64,000 bases of DNA from Verrucomicrobium sp. (GTDB taxonomy: Bacteria > Verrucomicrobiota > Verrucomicrobiia > Methylacidiphilales > UBA1321): positions 62,001-126,000 of the forward strand of contig JAFIGT010000031.1 of the NCBI GenBank assembly GCA_017849585.1, in the 5' to 3' direction. Positions within the stretch are counted from its first letter, which is position 1. The number at the start of each line of letters is the position of its first letter. Both the position numbers and the translations under genes were made by a program. The notes under the pieces are model-generated. The model was given only the letters and a program-made list of their open reading frames with translations, ran no database searches and was not told the origin of the DNA. This document shows positions 35,925 to 43,252 of the stretch, in pieces.

Positions 35925-36329
35925 TTAAACCGGCGGCTGTGTCCGCAACAAGCCGCCCTTGATTCGATACATGACCGTGCTGCTGCAGCCCACGTAGGCC
36001 GACTCGGCGACTTCCACCAACGCCGCATCGAGATACCGCGCGATCTCCTGTCCGTTATCGCCACGCGCCGTGAACGTCACGAGTCCACCTGGCGGCACCT
36101 CCGCTTCGTGCGCGAGGAGAAACACCTCCGCGTCGCGCACCGACGCATGCAGCCGCGTCACCGCAAACGTGATCGTCGTCGCCTGATTTTTCCGGTCGAA
36201 GAACGCACTCGCTGCCGCGCGCAAAAAATGTGCCTGCTCCACCAGCCGTTCATGACTCACCTTGAAATCGCGTACCCCGACGGGACCGCTCATCTCCGCG
36301 AGCACAAATTCGTTGATCGTGATCCTCAC
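35925..36329 (-). CDS. Phage-like structural protein of unknown function
   Basis: A 134-residue protein beginning at GTG (36329), which overlaps the stop of the previous gene (GTGA), a mark of translational coupling. It is mixed alpha/beta (VRITINEFVLAEMSGPVGVRDFKVSHERLVEQAHFLRAAASAFFDRKNQ). Its position after a tail-completion-like gene suggests a tail tube, completion or adaptor role, but no family is recognised. Confidence 0.6.
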   Translation of the reverse strand: MRITINEFVLAEMSGPVGVRDFKVSHERLVEQAHFLRAAASAFFDRKNQATTITFAVTRLHASVRDAEVFLLAHEAEVPPGGLVTFTARGDNGQEIARYLDAALVEVAESAYVGCSSTVMYRIKGGLLRTQPPV

Positions 36330-36769
36330 AACACCTCCCCTTGCGCAAAACCGTCGCGCGTCTCGAGACAAACGTCATACGTCAGCAACGCTTCATCATT
36401 CTGCCGCACGATCGTCCTCGCCGCCGCGAAAAGTGTTTCCGCGATCGCCCCCGGTTGAAACTGATGCAGCAATGTCGCCGCCCGTTCCGCCACCTCCAGA
36501 GCATGCGGACCCGAATTCAACTCGACGTTCTCCTGCACGCGAATCGTCACCGCGATCTGGTCCAGGTACGGCCCCGGCGCCTCAGGATGCCGCACCCCCG
36601 CCTCGGGAGTCAGCACGAGACACACCACGCCGAGCGAATCCACCTGCCTCTGCACCTCGTAGTTCAAATTCCGCTCCCGCTCCGTCAAGACCGGCACCGA
36701 GGCAAAAAGCGGATCGGCCGCGAGTCGCGCCGCCAGTTCTTCCTGCAACGCCAGCAACACACTACTCAT
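36326..36769 (-). CDS. Phage tail-completion-like protein (minor tail)
   Basis: A 147-residue protein coupled by four-base overlaps to both neighbours. The pattern LLALQEELAARLAADPLFASVPVLTERE...VTIRVQENVELN...ALEVAERAATLLHQFQP is that of small tail-terminator/completion proteins (gp37-like, DUF1834-like) of Mu-type phages. It follows the DUF1320-like connector gene exactly as in those phages. No sheath or tape-measure gene follows it. Confidence 0.6.
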   Translation of the reverse strand: MSSVLLALQEELAARLAADPLFASVPVLTERERNLNYEVQRQVDSLGVVCLVLTPEAGVRHPEAPGPYLDQIAVTIRVQENVELNSGPHALEVAERAATLLHQFQPGAIAETLFAAARTIVRQNDEALLTYDVCLETRDGFAQGEVL

Positions 36770-37206
36770 ACGCCCTCCTCACGCGCCGCGCCGAATTGCC
36801 GCACCCGCGCCGTGATCGTCGGCCGCCCGCTGTCCGTCGACTCCGCATCCGGCGTCAACGGCTCTTCGATATCGAACAGTCCGTTCGCCACCTGCTCGAG
36901 CAGCCGCAACGCCGCCTGCGCATTCAATTTGCGCACCTCGTTCGGATTCACCCGCACCCGCTGCGGCAACCGCAACGCGATCAAATCCAGCGCAGGTGCG
37001 AGCAGCTTCTCGGGAATCGTCCCCGCCTCGCCGAGACGATTTCGCCCCCACGCGCCCACGTAACCGCGCACCAGCGCGACCACCTGCGCGAGCGTCGGCG
37101 CCACCGGGTCCGACTGCCCCGACGCCTTCGCCGCATGGCGATACGCCTCCAGTTCCGGACCAGACAACACCGTCAACACATCCGCTTCTGTTATAGAAAT
37201 CCACAT
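36766..37206 (-). CDS. DUF1320-like (Mu gp36) head-tail connector protein
   Basis: A 146-residue helical protein with the pattern of the DUF1320/gp36 family: ITEADVLTVLSGPELEAYRHAA, then LAQVVALVRGYVGAWGRN and TIPEKLLAPALDLIALRLPQRV, i.e. a plate of helices that joins head and tail. It comes after the capsid gene in transcription order, as in Mu-like phages. Its stop overlaps the next start (ATGA). Confidence 0.65.
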   Translation of the reverse strand: MWISITEADVLTVLSGPELEAYRHAAKASGQSDPVAPTLAQVVALVRGYVGAWGRNRLGEAGTIPEKLLAPALDLIALRLPQRVRVNPNEVRKLNAQAALRLLEQVANGLFDIEEPLTPDAESTDSGRPTITARVRQFGAAREEGV

Positions 37207-37379
37207 ATAGAAAAGTTTTCAATTTTCGGTTTTCAGTTTCGTGGCGTGAACATCAGCGTCTTGGCACGGATCGGACGTACCAAGACCTCCACTCATCGCG
37301 CGATCTGTCCACCCTCCCGCAAACGCTCCACGAGCTCACTCGTGGTGTCAGCGTTACGGGGTCCAAGGCTCAGCCTTGG
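37207..37379. other. Repeat-bearing gap between capsid and connector genes
   Basis: The 173-base gap contains an AT-rich stretch (TTTTCAATTTTCGGTTTTCAG, near 37217) and, abutting the capsid stop codon, a family E palindrome CCAAGGCTCAGCCTTGG (37363-37379). No ORF is seen in it. Confidence 0.5.
37363..37379. repeat. Stop-adjacent palindrome, family E (after capsid gene)
   Basis: CCAAGGCTCAGCCTTGG touches the TAG stop codon of the minus-strand major capsid gene. Confidence 0.7.
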
Positions 37380-38327
37380 CTAGGAGACGTTCAACCGGCG
37401 GATCGCGGCGGCGTTCGTCACCTCGACGTCTTCGCTCCAGTCGAACTTCGCCACTTCCACGCGACCATCCTCACGGACGTACGAACCCGGAACCATGTAC
37501 GCGCCCATGAGACGAAACGTTTTCATGAAGCTCGGATCGCGGCGCGTGGGATTCTCCATGCGCGCAAAGACCAGCACCGTGCTGTCGAGCAGGAAGCTGA
37601 TATTCTCCGCCAAACCTTCGGCGGCGGTATCCACCACCATGTAGCTCGTGCGCACCTGCGGATTACCGAGGAACAAACGCGAGGCATCCTCCTCAGTCGG
37701 CAGCGCCACGGCGGCGCCATTGTTCGCGCGAGTCGAACCCGTCACGAACTTGCTGCGCACGCTCGACGCATTCTTGAACAAGCGCCAGGCCGACGCGCCG
37801 AACAGCACGCCCACATTCATCAAGCTGCCGTACTTGGCGGCCTTGATGACATCGAGAATGGCCGAGTCAATATCGTCGACCGGATCGGTCGACGAACCAC
37901 CGGTCCAGGTCTTGTCCGTGCCCGCACCGGCTGCAGCGACCGCCTTGTCGATGACCGATTTTTCGTGGGCGAGAGCGGCGACCTCCGCGATCATCGTCGC
38001 CCCTTCCTGCAAGGCATTTTCCACGCCCGACTGCTCGAGCATTTCCAGATGATCCACCGGATAATCCAGCGCATGCGGCTGGCAATTGTAGGTCGCGTCC
38101 GAGACCTCGAAGCTCAGCTCGGTCGCGCGACCGCCGATACCGCGGAACGTCGCGGGCAGATGGAAGCGATTCTTTTCGTTATAGATTTTGTATTTGCCGA
38201 TGCTCGTCGCAACGGGAACCGTGGGAGCGATGAAATCCGCCACGGGATTGATGGCCGCCTGAGCCGCGCCCTGGGCGTATTCGCGCAGAGTGGGGTTGGC
38301 GCTGATAGTAGCCAAACGTGAAGACAT
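37380..38327 (-). CDS. Major capsid protein
   Basis: A 315-residue protein with the features of HK97-fold capsid proteins: N-terminal arm and propeptide-free start (LATISANPTLREYAQGAAQAAINPVADFIAPTVPV), a long helix region (VENALQEGATMIAEVAALAHEKSVIDKAV), and the P/A-domain LMNVGVLFGASAWRLFKNASSV...TSYMVVDTAAEG, close to Mu gpT and similar coat proteins. It sits directly after the decoration-protein and protease genes, as expected. No ribosome site is evident before the ATG; the leader is a repeat of TTCTAAG-like units. Confidence 0.8.
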   Translation of the reverse strand: MSSRLATISANPTLREYAQGAAQAAINPVADFIAPTVPVATSIGKYKIYNEKNRFHLPATFRGIGGRATELSFEVSDATYNCQPHALDYPVDHLEMLEQSGVENALQEGATMIAEVAALAHEKSVIDKAVAAAGAGTDKTWTGGSSTDPVDDIDSAILDVIKAAKYGSLMNVGVLFGASAWRLFKNASSVRSKFVTGSTRANNGAAVALPTEEDASRLFLGNPQVRTSYMVVDTAAEGLAENISFLLDSTVLVFARMENPTRRDPSFMKTFRLMGAYMVPGSYVREDGRVEVAKFDWSEDVEVTNAAAIRRLNVS

Positions 38328-38392
38328 ATATTTTTGTAGTTCTAAGTATTAAGTTCTAGGTTCTAAGTTTTCGTAGACAGCTCTTGTGCTGG
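38328..38392. repeat. Tandem TTCTAAG/TTCTAGG units between capsid and decoration genes
   Basis: TTCTAAGTATTAAGTTCTAG followed by GTTCTAAGTT (38340-38369) is a degenerate tandem of a seven- to eight-base unit. It occupies most of the 65-base leader of the major capsid gene. Confidence 0.6.
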
Positions 38393-38818
38393 CTAGACCG
38401 TCACAACACCGACTGGCACCGGGCGCACGCGCACCAGTTGACCATCCGCGCCGGACTCCTCCGCGATGGCCAGCACGCGATAGGAACCAGCCGTGGCCGG
38501 AATCTTGCGCAGCTTGCCCTTGTCGGCCGCAGTGCTCGGATCGGCCAGCACGAGCTGATCGCCCGGCACGCACGTGCTCTTCAGCACCACGCGATGATTC
38601 CGGCTCGGCTCGAGCGGCTGCAACGTGACGTTATCGCCGCTGGCATCGCCGCCATCCGTGATGACATAGAAAGCCAGATCGGTGATCGCATCGGGCAGAT
38701 AGGCTTTCGCCTCGCCCGAGGCATTACGAATTTCCGCGAGGTACCCGGCTTTCGCGGACAGATCTTCGCCGGAAGCCATGACAATGGCGCCGGACTGGGT
38801 ATTGGATTGTGAACTCAT
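38393..38818 (-). CDS. Capsid decoration-like protein
   Basis: A 141-residue beta-rich protein between protease/scaffold and capsid genes. This is the usual location of a decoration (head-stabilising) protein. It has SSQSNTQSGAIVMASGEDLSAKAGYLAEI at the N-terminus, the pattern of small DUF2190-type or gpD-like proteins, and a barrel-like remainder with PGDQLVLADPST and GSYRVLAIAEESG. No transmembrane segment. The assignment is by position and pattern. Confidence 0.6.
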   Translation of the reverse strand: MSSQSNTQSGAIVMASGEDLSAKAGYLAEIRNASGEAKAYLPDAITDLAFYVITDGGDASGDNVTLQPLEPSRNHRVVLKSTCVPGDQLVLADPSTAADKGKLRKIPATAGSYRVLAIAEESGADGQLVRVRPVPVGVVTV

Positions 38819-38862
38819 TTTAGTAGATATTTTCTGTTATAGATTTCTGTTTGAGTGACGGA

Positions 38863-39336
38863 CTAAGCCGCCTTCTCGATTTCGCCGCGTGCCATCTGGA
38901 ATGCCTGCGTATGACCCAGCCCGAGCTGCTTCTGCAACTCACGGGCCCGGTTCGCGATCCGCCGCGCCCGCGCTTCCTCGGCCGGAGATTTCTCCGCCGC
39001 AAAAGCCGTCTCCGGCACACGCGACTGCGCGCGGTTATGCAGCACCGACTTCGGCTCTGCCACAACGGGCAACGCGACCGGCTGGCGCAACGCGCGCAGC
39101 GTCGTCAACGTCCCCTCGCGATTCGCCAGCAACTGCGACCGCACCGTCTCCACATCGCCGACCACGGCGGTGAACTCGAGCAAGTCGTCATCGACCCGCT
39201 CGGCCAGCAACGCCGCATAGCGCTGCTGTAAATTTTTAGCTTCCGCAAGCAACGCATCGGCGGCCGTCACGATTTGCTCGTCCGTCGCCTCCGCCTTCAG
39301 CCCGAGAAGCTCCAACAACTTCGATTTGTAATCCAT
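38863..39336 (-). CDS. Nested scaffold protein (Mu gpZ-like), internal start
   Basis: A 157-residue product from an in-frame internal start within the protease gene. AAAGGAAGAAACG precedes the ATG, placing GGAAG six bases away, a better ribosome site than that of many genes here. The product MDYKSKLLELLGLKAEATDEQI... is helical and contains no protease residues, as expected for a scaffold. In Mu, gpZ is made from the C-terminal part of gene I in the same way. Confidence 0.6.
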   Translation of the reverse strand: MDYKSKLLELLGLKAEATDEQIVTAADALLAEAKNLQQRYAALLAERVDDDLLEFTAVVGDVETVRSQLLANREGTLTTLRALRQPVALPVVAEPKSVLHNRAQSRVPETAFAAEKSPAEEARARRIANRARELQKQLGLGHTQAFQMARGEIEKAA

Positions 39337-39843
39337 CGTTTCTTCCTTTGCTTCCGTTCGATTCGTCAAGGGGACCAACCCCTTCAAATTCGGATCGTTC
39401 GTCAGCGCCACGCGCGACAGGCGCAACGGACGCACCTTGTTCTCCTCCCCGTCCACGACCTCGCAGTCGCTGCGGTTCCACACCGGCGAGACCAGGCGAT
39501 AACGCCCGCCCCGCACGGCGGTTTCGCCCAGATCACTCCAGCGAATCTGCGCCCAGAGCCCCGGCGCCTTCGCCGGCTCCGATTCCGCACGCAGCGCCAT
39601 GATCCAGCCCGCCGCCGCGCTGGTCCTTTCCGACGAGTGAGAAAAGTGATCGAAGTCCACCAGCAACCCCGGAAAATTCGGCGTCGCGGCGTCCTTCGCA
39701 AAATTCGACACCATCGCGTTGCACGCCGCGCCATCGATGACCTGGCGCACACCGCTCGCATGTTCGAATTCCCCCAACGGCGCGATATGGAACCAATCGT
39801 CTGCCGGCAGGGTAAAAGGGTGTTCAATAGTGAGAGTTTTCAT
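38863..39843 (-). CDS. Mu gpI-like head maturation protease with scaffold domain
   Basis: A 326-residue protein. Residues 1-165 match the Mu-type I protease pattern: HIAPLGEFEH, GLLVDFDHFSHSSERTSAAAGWI (possible catalytic His), ARLSP-like RYRLVSPVWN, and RLSRVALTNDPNLKGLVPL, an ending typical of the family. Residues 170-326 form a helical, Ala/Glu/Arg-rich scaffold. An internal ATG at 39336, behind a strong ribosome site, would make the scaffold alone, as Mu gpZ is made inside gpI. ATG at 39843 gives the normal start. Confidence 0.75.
   Translation of the reverse strand: MKTLTIEHPFTLPADDWFHIAPLGEFEHASGVRQVIDGAACNAMVSNFAKDAATPNFPGLLVDFDHFSHSSERTSAAAGWIMALRAESEPAKAPGLWAQIRWSDLGETAVRGGRYRLVSPVWNRSDCEVVDGEENKVRPLRLSRVALTNDPNLKGLVPLTNRTEAKEETMDYKSKLLELLGLKAEATDEQIVTAADALLAEAKNLQQRYAALLAERVDDDLLEFTAVVGDVETVRSQLLANREGTLTTLRALRQPVALPVVAEPKSVLHNRAQSRVPETAFAAEKSPAEEARARRIANRARELQKQLGLGHTQAFQMARGEIEKAA
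39341..39348 (-). promoter_or_regulatory. Internal ribosome site for the nested scaffold
   Basis: On the minus strand AAGGAAGA lies four to six bases before the internal ATG at 39336. It supports separate translation of the scaffold part of the protease gene. Confidence 0.6.
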
Positions 39844-39852
39844 GATTTGTTT

Positions 39853-39880
39853 TGAATCTGCGTTAATCGGCGGACTTTCC
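39853..39880. repeat. Family F repeat at the portal gene's end
   Basis: AATCTGCGTTAATCGGCGGA followed by CTTTCC, also found as AATCTGCGTAATCTGCGGAC at 31805. It covers the last codons and TAA stop of the portal gene (39863-39865) and the leader of the protease gene. Confidence 0.65.
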
Positions 39881-40945
39881 ATTGCCCGCTCCAAGTTGAA
39901 AGAACGCCCGCACCGGAGCGCCCGGAAATTTTTCCGCGAGAATCCGCGCATCGAATTGTTTCTGGAACACCTCCGAAATCTCCAGCGCCTCCGACGTCGC
40001 GATTTCATTGAATGTGTTTGCGTGCGCCCCGCCCGCCAACGTCCCGCTGCCGCTCTGCGCCAGCATCGTCAACTTGCCGCCCGTCCCCGCCAGCACGATG
40101 CACTCGTCCTGATAACGGATATGTTCGGAAAACGGAGTCGTGCCGCCGCTGTACGGCGTGACCGTTTGCACCTTCGCCCCGTTCGGCATCGTCCCGCGCG
40201 AATCGCCAATCACCGCCTCGGCCTGCGCATGATACAGCGCCTCCTTGTCGGCCGGCACATTCGGCGGCAGCTCGATAAAGAGCGGCGGAATCCCGTACGT
40301 TTCGACAAACCCGTCCCAATCCTTTTGACTCAGGCTCTGGCGCAAGTGCGAGATCACCGCGATCTCATTGATCGGGTCCTCCACCTCACGCACCAGAAAG
40401 TCATTCAGATCCAGCACCGGATCGTCCTCCCGCGCCGCGCCACTGCGCGCCTCCGCATTGTACTGCCACGGACCATTCAGTCCCTGGCGGAACAACAGCC
40501 ATTGCGGCACCGGCTCAAAGTGCGCCACGCCGCCATCCTCCCCGCGATGGAATTCCAAGTGGGCATAACCCCGGAACTCCGCCAGGGCCAGAAAGCCAAT
40601 CGCCTCGCGCAGATTATCGATCCGCTCGTACGCCGCCCGCAACGCCTCCGCCTGTCGCGACGCCAGACCGGGAATTTCAGCTCTCCGATTCGAAATTGGA
40701 GATTCCTCGAGATCCACCTCCAGCACCGACCAATCCAGCCGCGTCACCGCGCTCAGACGTCGTGCCTTCACCGCCCGCAGCGTCGCATTGCGTCGCTCCA
40801 CTGCGCGGAAAAGCCATTGCAGGTTTGCATACTCGCCGCGCTCCCCCGCCTCCAGCAGGGCGACCGCCTGCATCATCGTCAGGCCGCGCAACGGGTTGAA
40901 CCCATCGCGCCACCGATTCATTTTTTTGAGTTGTGTTAAATTCAT
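39863..40945 (-). CDS. DUF935 (Mu gp29-like) portal protein
   Basis: A 360-residue portal, the ring through which DNA enters and leaves the head. It has the DUF935 pattern: NPLRGLTMMQAVALLEAGERGEYANLQWLFRAVERRNATLRAVKARR at the N-terminus, the domain YAHLEFHRGEDGGVAHFEPVPQWLL, and IPPLFIELPPNVPADKEALYHAQAEAVIGD. It is shorter than Mu gp29 (about 510). Residues 81-93 (ESPISNRRAEIPG) come from an in-frame family B repeat, and the last codons from a family F repeat. It follows the terminase gene in transcription order. Confidence 0.82.
   Translation of the reverse strand: MNLTQLKKMNRWRDGFNPLRGLTMMQAVALLEAGERGEYANLQWLFRAVERRNATLRAVKARRLSAVTRLDWSVLEVDLEESPISNRRAEIPGLASRQAEALRAAYERIDNLREAIGFLALAEFRGYAHLEFHRGEDGGVAHFEPVPQWLLFRQGLNGPWQYNAEARSGAAREDDPVLDLNDFLVREVEDPINEIAVISHLRQSLSQKDWDGFVETYGIPPLFIELPPNVPADKEALYHAQAEAVIGDSRGTMPNGAKVQTVTPYSGGTTPFSEHIRYQDECIVLAGTGGKLTMLAQSGSGTLAGGAHANTFNEIATSEALEISEVFQKQFDARILAEKFPGAPVRAFFQLGAGNGKSAD
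40668..40706. repeat. Family B repeat, in frame in the portal gene
   Basis: GGAATTTCAGCTCTCCGATT then CGAAATTGGAGATTCC. Aligned with the copy at 33679 it matches at about 29 of 35 positions. It encodes ISNRRAEIPG; the copy at 57593 encodes ISNLKSEIPA in a different gene in the same frame and orientation. Confidence 0.6.
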
Positions 40946-40988
40946 TCGTTTTGTGCCGCCAGCGATCTGCTGTCAGCGGTTAGCTTGT

Positions 40989-43166
40989 TCAACCTTCAAT
41001 CCTTCTTCCCCCGGAACGGTTACCCGCAGGCACCCGCCCGAATCCCGGCGACACCGTGGCCGATTCCGTCGCATCCAATTGCCGCGCCAACGCCGCGTAG
41101 GCCGTCGCGAGCAGAAAATGGTTCTCGCACTTGTCGACGTAATGCAGCGACTTCCCATCCCCGCTGCGCTCCTGCCGACTGCCCGCCAGCAAATGCTGTT
41201 CGTACGTGGCCAGAATCGGCGGCATCTGCGCCGTGCGCTCCGGCAGCAGGAATCGCGGTCCACCGGGGTGCTGCAAATCCGCAATCACCCGCGCAATCGT
41301 TTCCTCGCGATTGCACGCGACGAGCGGATACTGCGCGCCGTCCTGCGTCACACCCGTTTTTTGCCGGATGCCCTGACCTTCCCGCAGCGTGAACTCCACC
41401 GTCGCGGCGCGGAGATAACGCCACATCGCCGCCGCCTCGTCCCAACGCTGAGCCGATCCCGCCCCGAGCGTGAAGCAGAGATCCCGCGACAAATCGCGCA
41501 ACGGCCCCGCATCCACACACAGGATTTTCACCCCCAGCGCCCGGCACAATTCCGGCACCCGCTCACGCACCCGTTCGGCCGAGATCATCTCCGCCCAGAC
41601 GAGGCGCACCGCGAATTCCGCACGTGACAGGAGCAAGTCCTCCGGCCACTCCATCTCCAGCGCCACGAACCAGCAGCGGTCGCCCATATCGAGCCCCGCA
41701 TAGCGCACCCGAGTCGGCGCAACGCGTGTCGGCATCGTCAGCGCGAGCGAGTACGGCTCCGCCTCCCGTGCCCGCTGCAACGCCGCCGGGTCGAGCCCTT
41801 GCGACAGGCTGCGTGGCAACGCGAGCCGGTCCGTGCAGAACGCGATCATCTTTTCCGAATCGCGCACCGCCTCGGCCCACGCCACCACGATCTGGCGCAA
41901 ATCAATCGCCTCAATAATCAGCTGCGAAACGCGGTAGCTCCACTTGCGCTGCGCCTCGCGGTCCGGTCGACGCGCCACAAAGCGCACACTCCGCCGATCC
42001 AGCGGCGCACCCGTCACCGGGTCCGCCAGATACACCCGCGCGTTTCCTTCACGCATCGCTGTCACCGGCCAACGTTGACCCGTCGCCGCCGAGACGAAAT
42101 CGCCTTCCAACGTCAATTGCGGATCGTCCGCCTGCGGCACCCCCAAGAGCGAAAGACGGCACACCTGCGGCCAGTGTTCTTCCGGGTTGAGGCCCGCATT
42201 GCCAATTTCCAATTGCCAATCGGGAATTGACTGAGTCGGCTCGTTCCACTTCTCCCCAATCGGACCACGCAATGAACTGGCGTCAACCTGCCCACCTGCA
42301 TGCGGCTGTTTTTCAATTGGCATTTGGCAATTGGAGATTGGAAATAAAAATCCCACATGCTGCGTTCCTTCCTCGAACTCCCGGTTCTGACCCGCCCCGT
42401 GGTAACGTTGCGTGCCGATGGAGAGCGAGAAACGGAGATCGCTCGCGGTCAGGCGACCAACGAGAAACTTCGCGTTGTATTCGGCGATGTCGTCCTTCTC
42501 ATCCTGAATCACCACATCCATCGAGAACGTGGTCGGCACCTTGCCCATGCCGCGCACGTACGCGAGCGCAGTGCGGGTGCCATCGGTGATGAGGAGAGCG
42601 CCCTTGCGATTGACCGCACGGCCCGAGCCGTTGAGCGTGCGCCCGAGTTGAATCAGCCGCGCCACCGCCGGAATTTGATCCAGCACGTCGGGCCGCAATT
42701 TGCCGTCCACGATACCTTGCACCAAGTCGTCATCCGGCAAGTAATAGCCCACGTTGCGGAATCGCACCGCGGCGAGATACACGAGCAGATTCAACATCAA
42801 CACCGTCTTGCCGAACTGCGCCCCGCCGCAAATCGCGAGGGAGGCGTCTTGCATTGGCAATTGAGAATTTCCAATTGTCAATTTTTCGGAGGCCACATTT
42901 GATACCTGGCCCGAACTGCCTTGCTCTTCAATTGGCATTTGGCAATGGGCGATTGGCAATCCCGCACTCCCCAGAATCGCATCGATCCGCGCCACGATCT
43001 GCGCGAGCGCTTCGCGTCCGGTAAAGTGATACGGCACATACTGCGCCCCGTCCTTCACGCGGGCATGACGCACGAGAAAATCGCGAAACGAGTCCATCGG
43101 CACGAGCGCGGCCATTTCGGCCACGTCCGCGTCCAATTGCTGGGAGAGATAATCAATGGGGTTCAT
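40989..43166 (-). CDS. Large terminase subunit (Mu gp28-like) with two repeat-encoded inserts
   Basis: A 725-residue DNA-packaging motor. Walker A is GGAQFGKT (residues 114-121), Walker B DVVIQDEKDD (217-226), and the nuclease half has GLDMGDRCWFVALE and ILCVDAGPLRD with acidic metal ligands. It is longer than Mu gp28 (about 550). Part of the excess is two inserts, about residues 71-107 (just before Walker A) and 276-323 (after Walker B). Both are encoded by copies of the same family A repeat and keep the frame open. The ATG at 43166 gives a normal start. Confidence 0.85.
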   Translation of the reverse strand: MNPIDYLSQQLDADVAEMAALVPMDSFRDFLVRHARVKDGAQYVPYHFTGREALAQIVARIDAILGSAGLPIAHCQMPIEEQGSSGQVSNVASEKLTIGNSQLPMQDASLAICGGAQFGKTVLMLNLLVYLAAVRFRNVGYYLPDDDLVQGIVDGKLRPDVLDQIPAVARLIQLGRTLNGSGRAVNRKGALLITDGTRTALAYVRGMGKVPTTFSMDVVIQDEKDDIAEYNAKFLVGRLTASDLRFSLSIGTQRYHGAGQNREFEEGTQHVGFLFPISNCQMPIEKQPHAGGQVDASSLRGPIGEKWNEPTQSIPDWQLEIGNAGLNPEEHWPQVCRLSLLGVPQADDPQLTLEGDFVSAATGQRWPVTAMREGNARVYLADPVTGAPLDRRSVRFVARRPDREAQRKWSYRVSQLIIEAIDLRQIVVAWAEAVRDSEKMIAFCTDRLALPRSLSQGLDPAALQRAREAEPYSLALTMPTRVAPTRVRYAGLDMGDRCWFVALEMEWPEDLLLSRAEFAVRLVWAEMISAERVRERVPELCRALGVKILCVDAGPLRDLSRDLCFTLGAGSAQRWDEAAAMWRYLRAATVEFTLREGQGIRQKTGVTQDGAQYPLVACNREETIARVIADLQHPGGPRFLLPERTAQMPPILATYEQHLLAGSRQERSGDGKSLHYVDKCENHFLLATAYAALARQLDATESATVSPGFGRVPAGNRSGGRRIEG
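42198..42345. repeat. Family A composite repeat, in frame in the terminase gene (copy 2)
   Basis: An arm TTTCAATTGGCATTTGGCAA (42311 onward) and an inverted arm ATTTCCAATTGCCAAT (42205 onward) flank about 80 bases of unique sequence. The minus strand reads FPISNCQMPIEKQ ... GQVDASS ... IPDWQLEIGN. The whole block matches copy 1 in peptide order (PI..CQMPIE.Q...GQV...). Confidence 0.75.
42853..42960. repeat. Family A composite repeat, in frame in the terminase gene (copy 1)
   Basis: An arm CAATTGGCATTTGGCAATGG (42929 onward) and an inverted arm CCAATTGTCAATTTTT region (42853-42886) flank about 42 bases. It is translated as LPIAHCQMPIEEQ ... GQVSNVASEKLTIGNSQLPMQ. Twenty bases are identical to copy 2. 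Confidence 0.75.
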
Positions 43167-43186
43167 GGCAGTGAGTTCGCTGTCTT

Positions 43187-43244
43187 CTGTAGGGCGATTC
43201 TGCGAACCGCCGCGACGGCACACAGTGCCGTCCTACAACAAGAC
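43187..43244. repeat. Family C double-hairpin repeat (copy 1)
   Basis: Begins CTGTAGGGCG and ends CCGTCCTACAACAAGAC, with near-matching terminal inverted repeats TGTAGGGCGA/CCGTCCTACA. Between them are two small hairpins (GGCGATTCTGCGAACCGCC and GACGGCACACAGTGCCGTC). A copy with about 50 of 57 matching bases lies at 56410. It fills the terminase-to-gp27-like gap. Confidence 0.75.
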
Positions 43245-43252
43245 ATTTCGTT

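Noticed and set aside
35909-36064. N-terminal extension of the baseplate-like gene
   Set aside because: Arg/Ser-rich and overlapping the upstream gene; the ATG at 35908 gives a normal protein.
42198-42960. Terminase inserts as inteins or introns
   Set aside because: They are too short (about 37-48 codons), remain open in frame, and lack splicing-block motifs; repeat arms explain them better.
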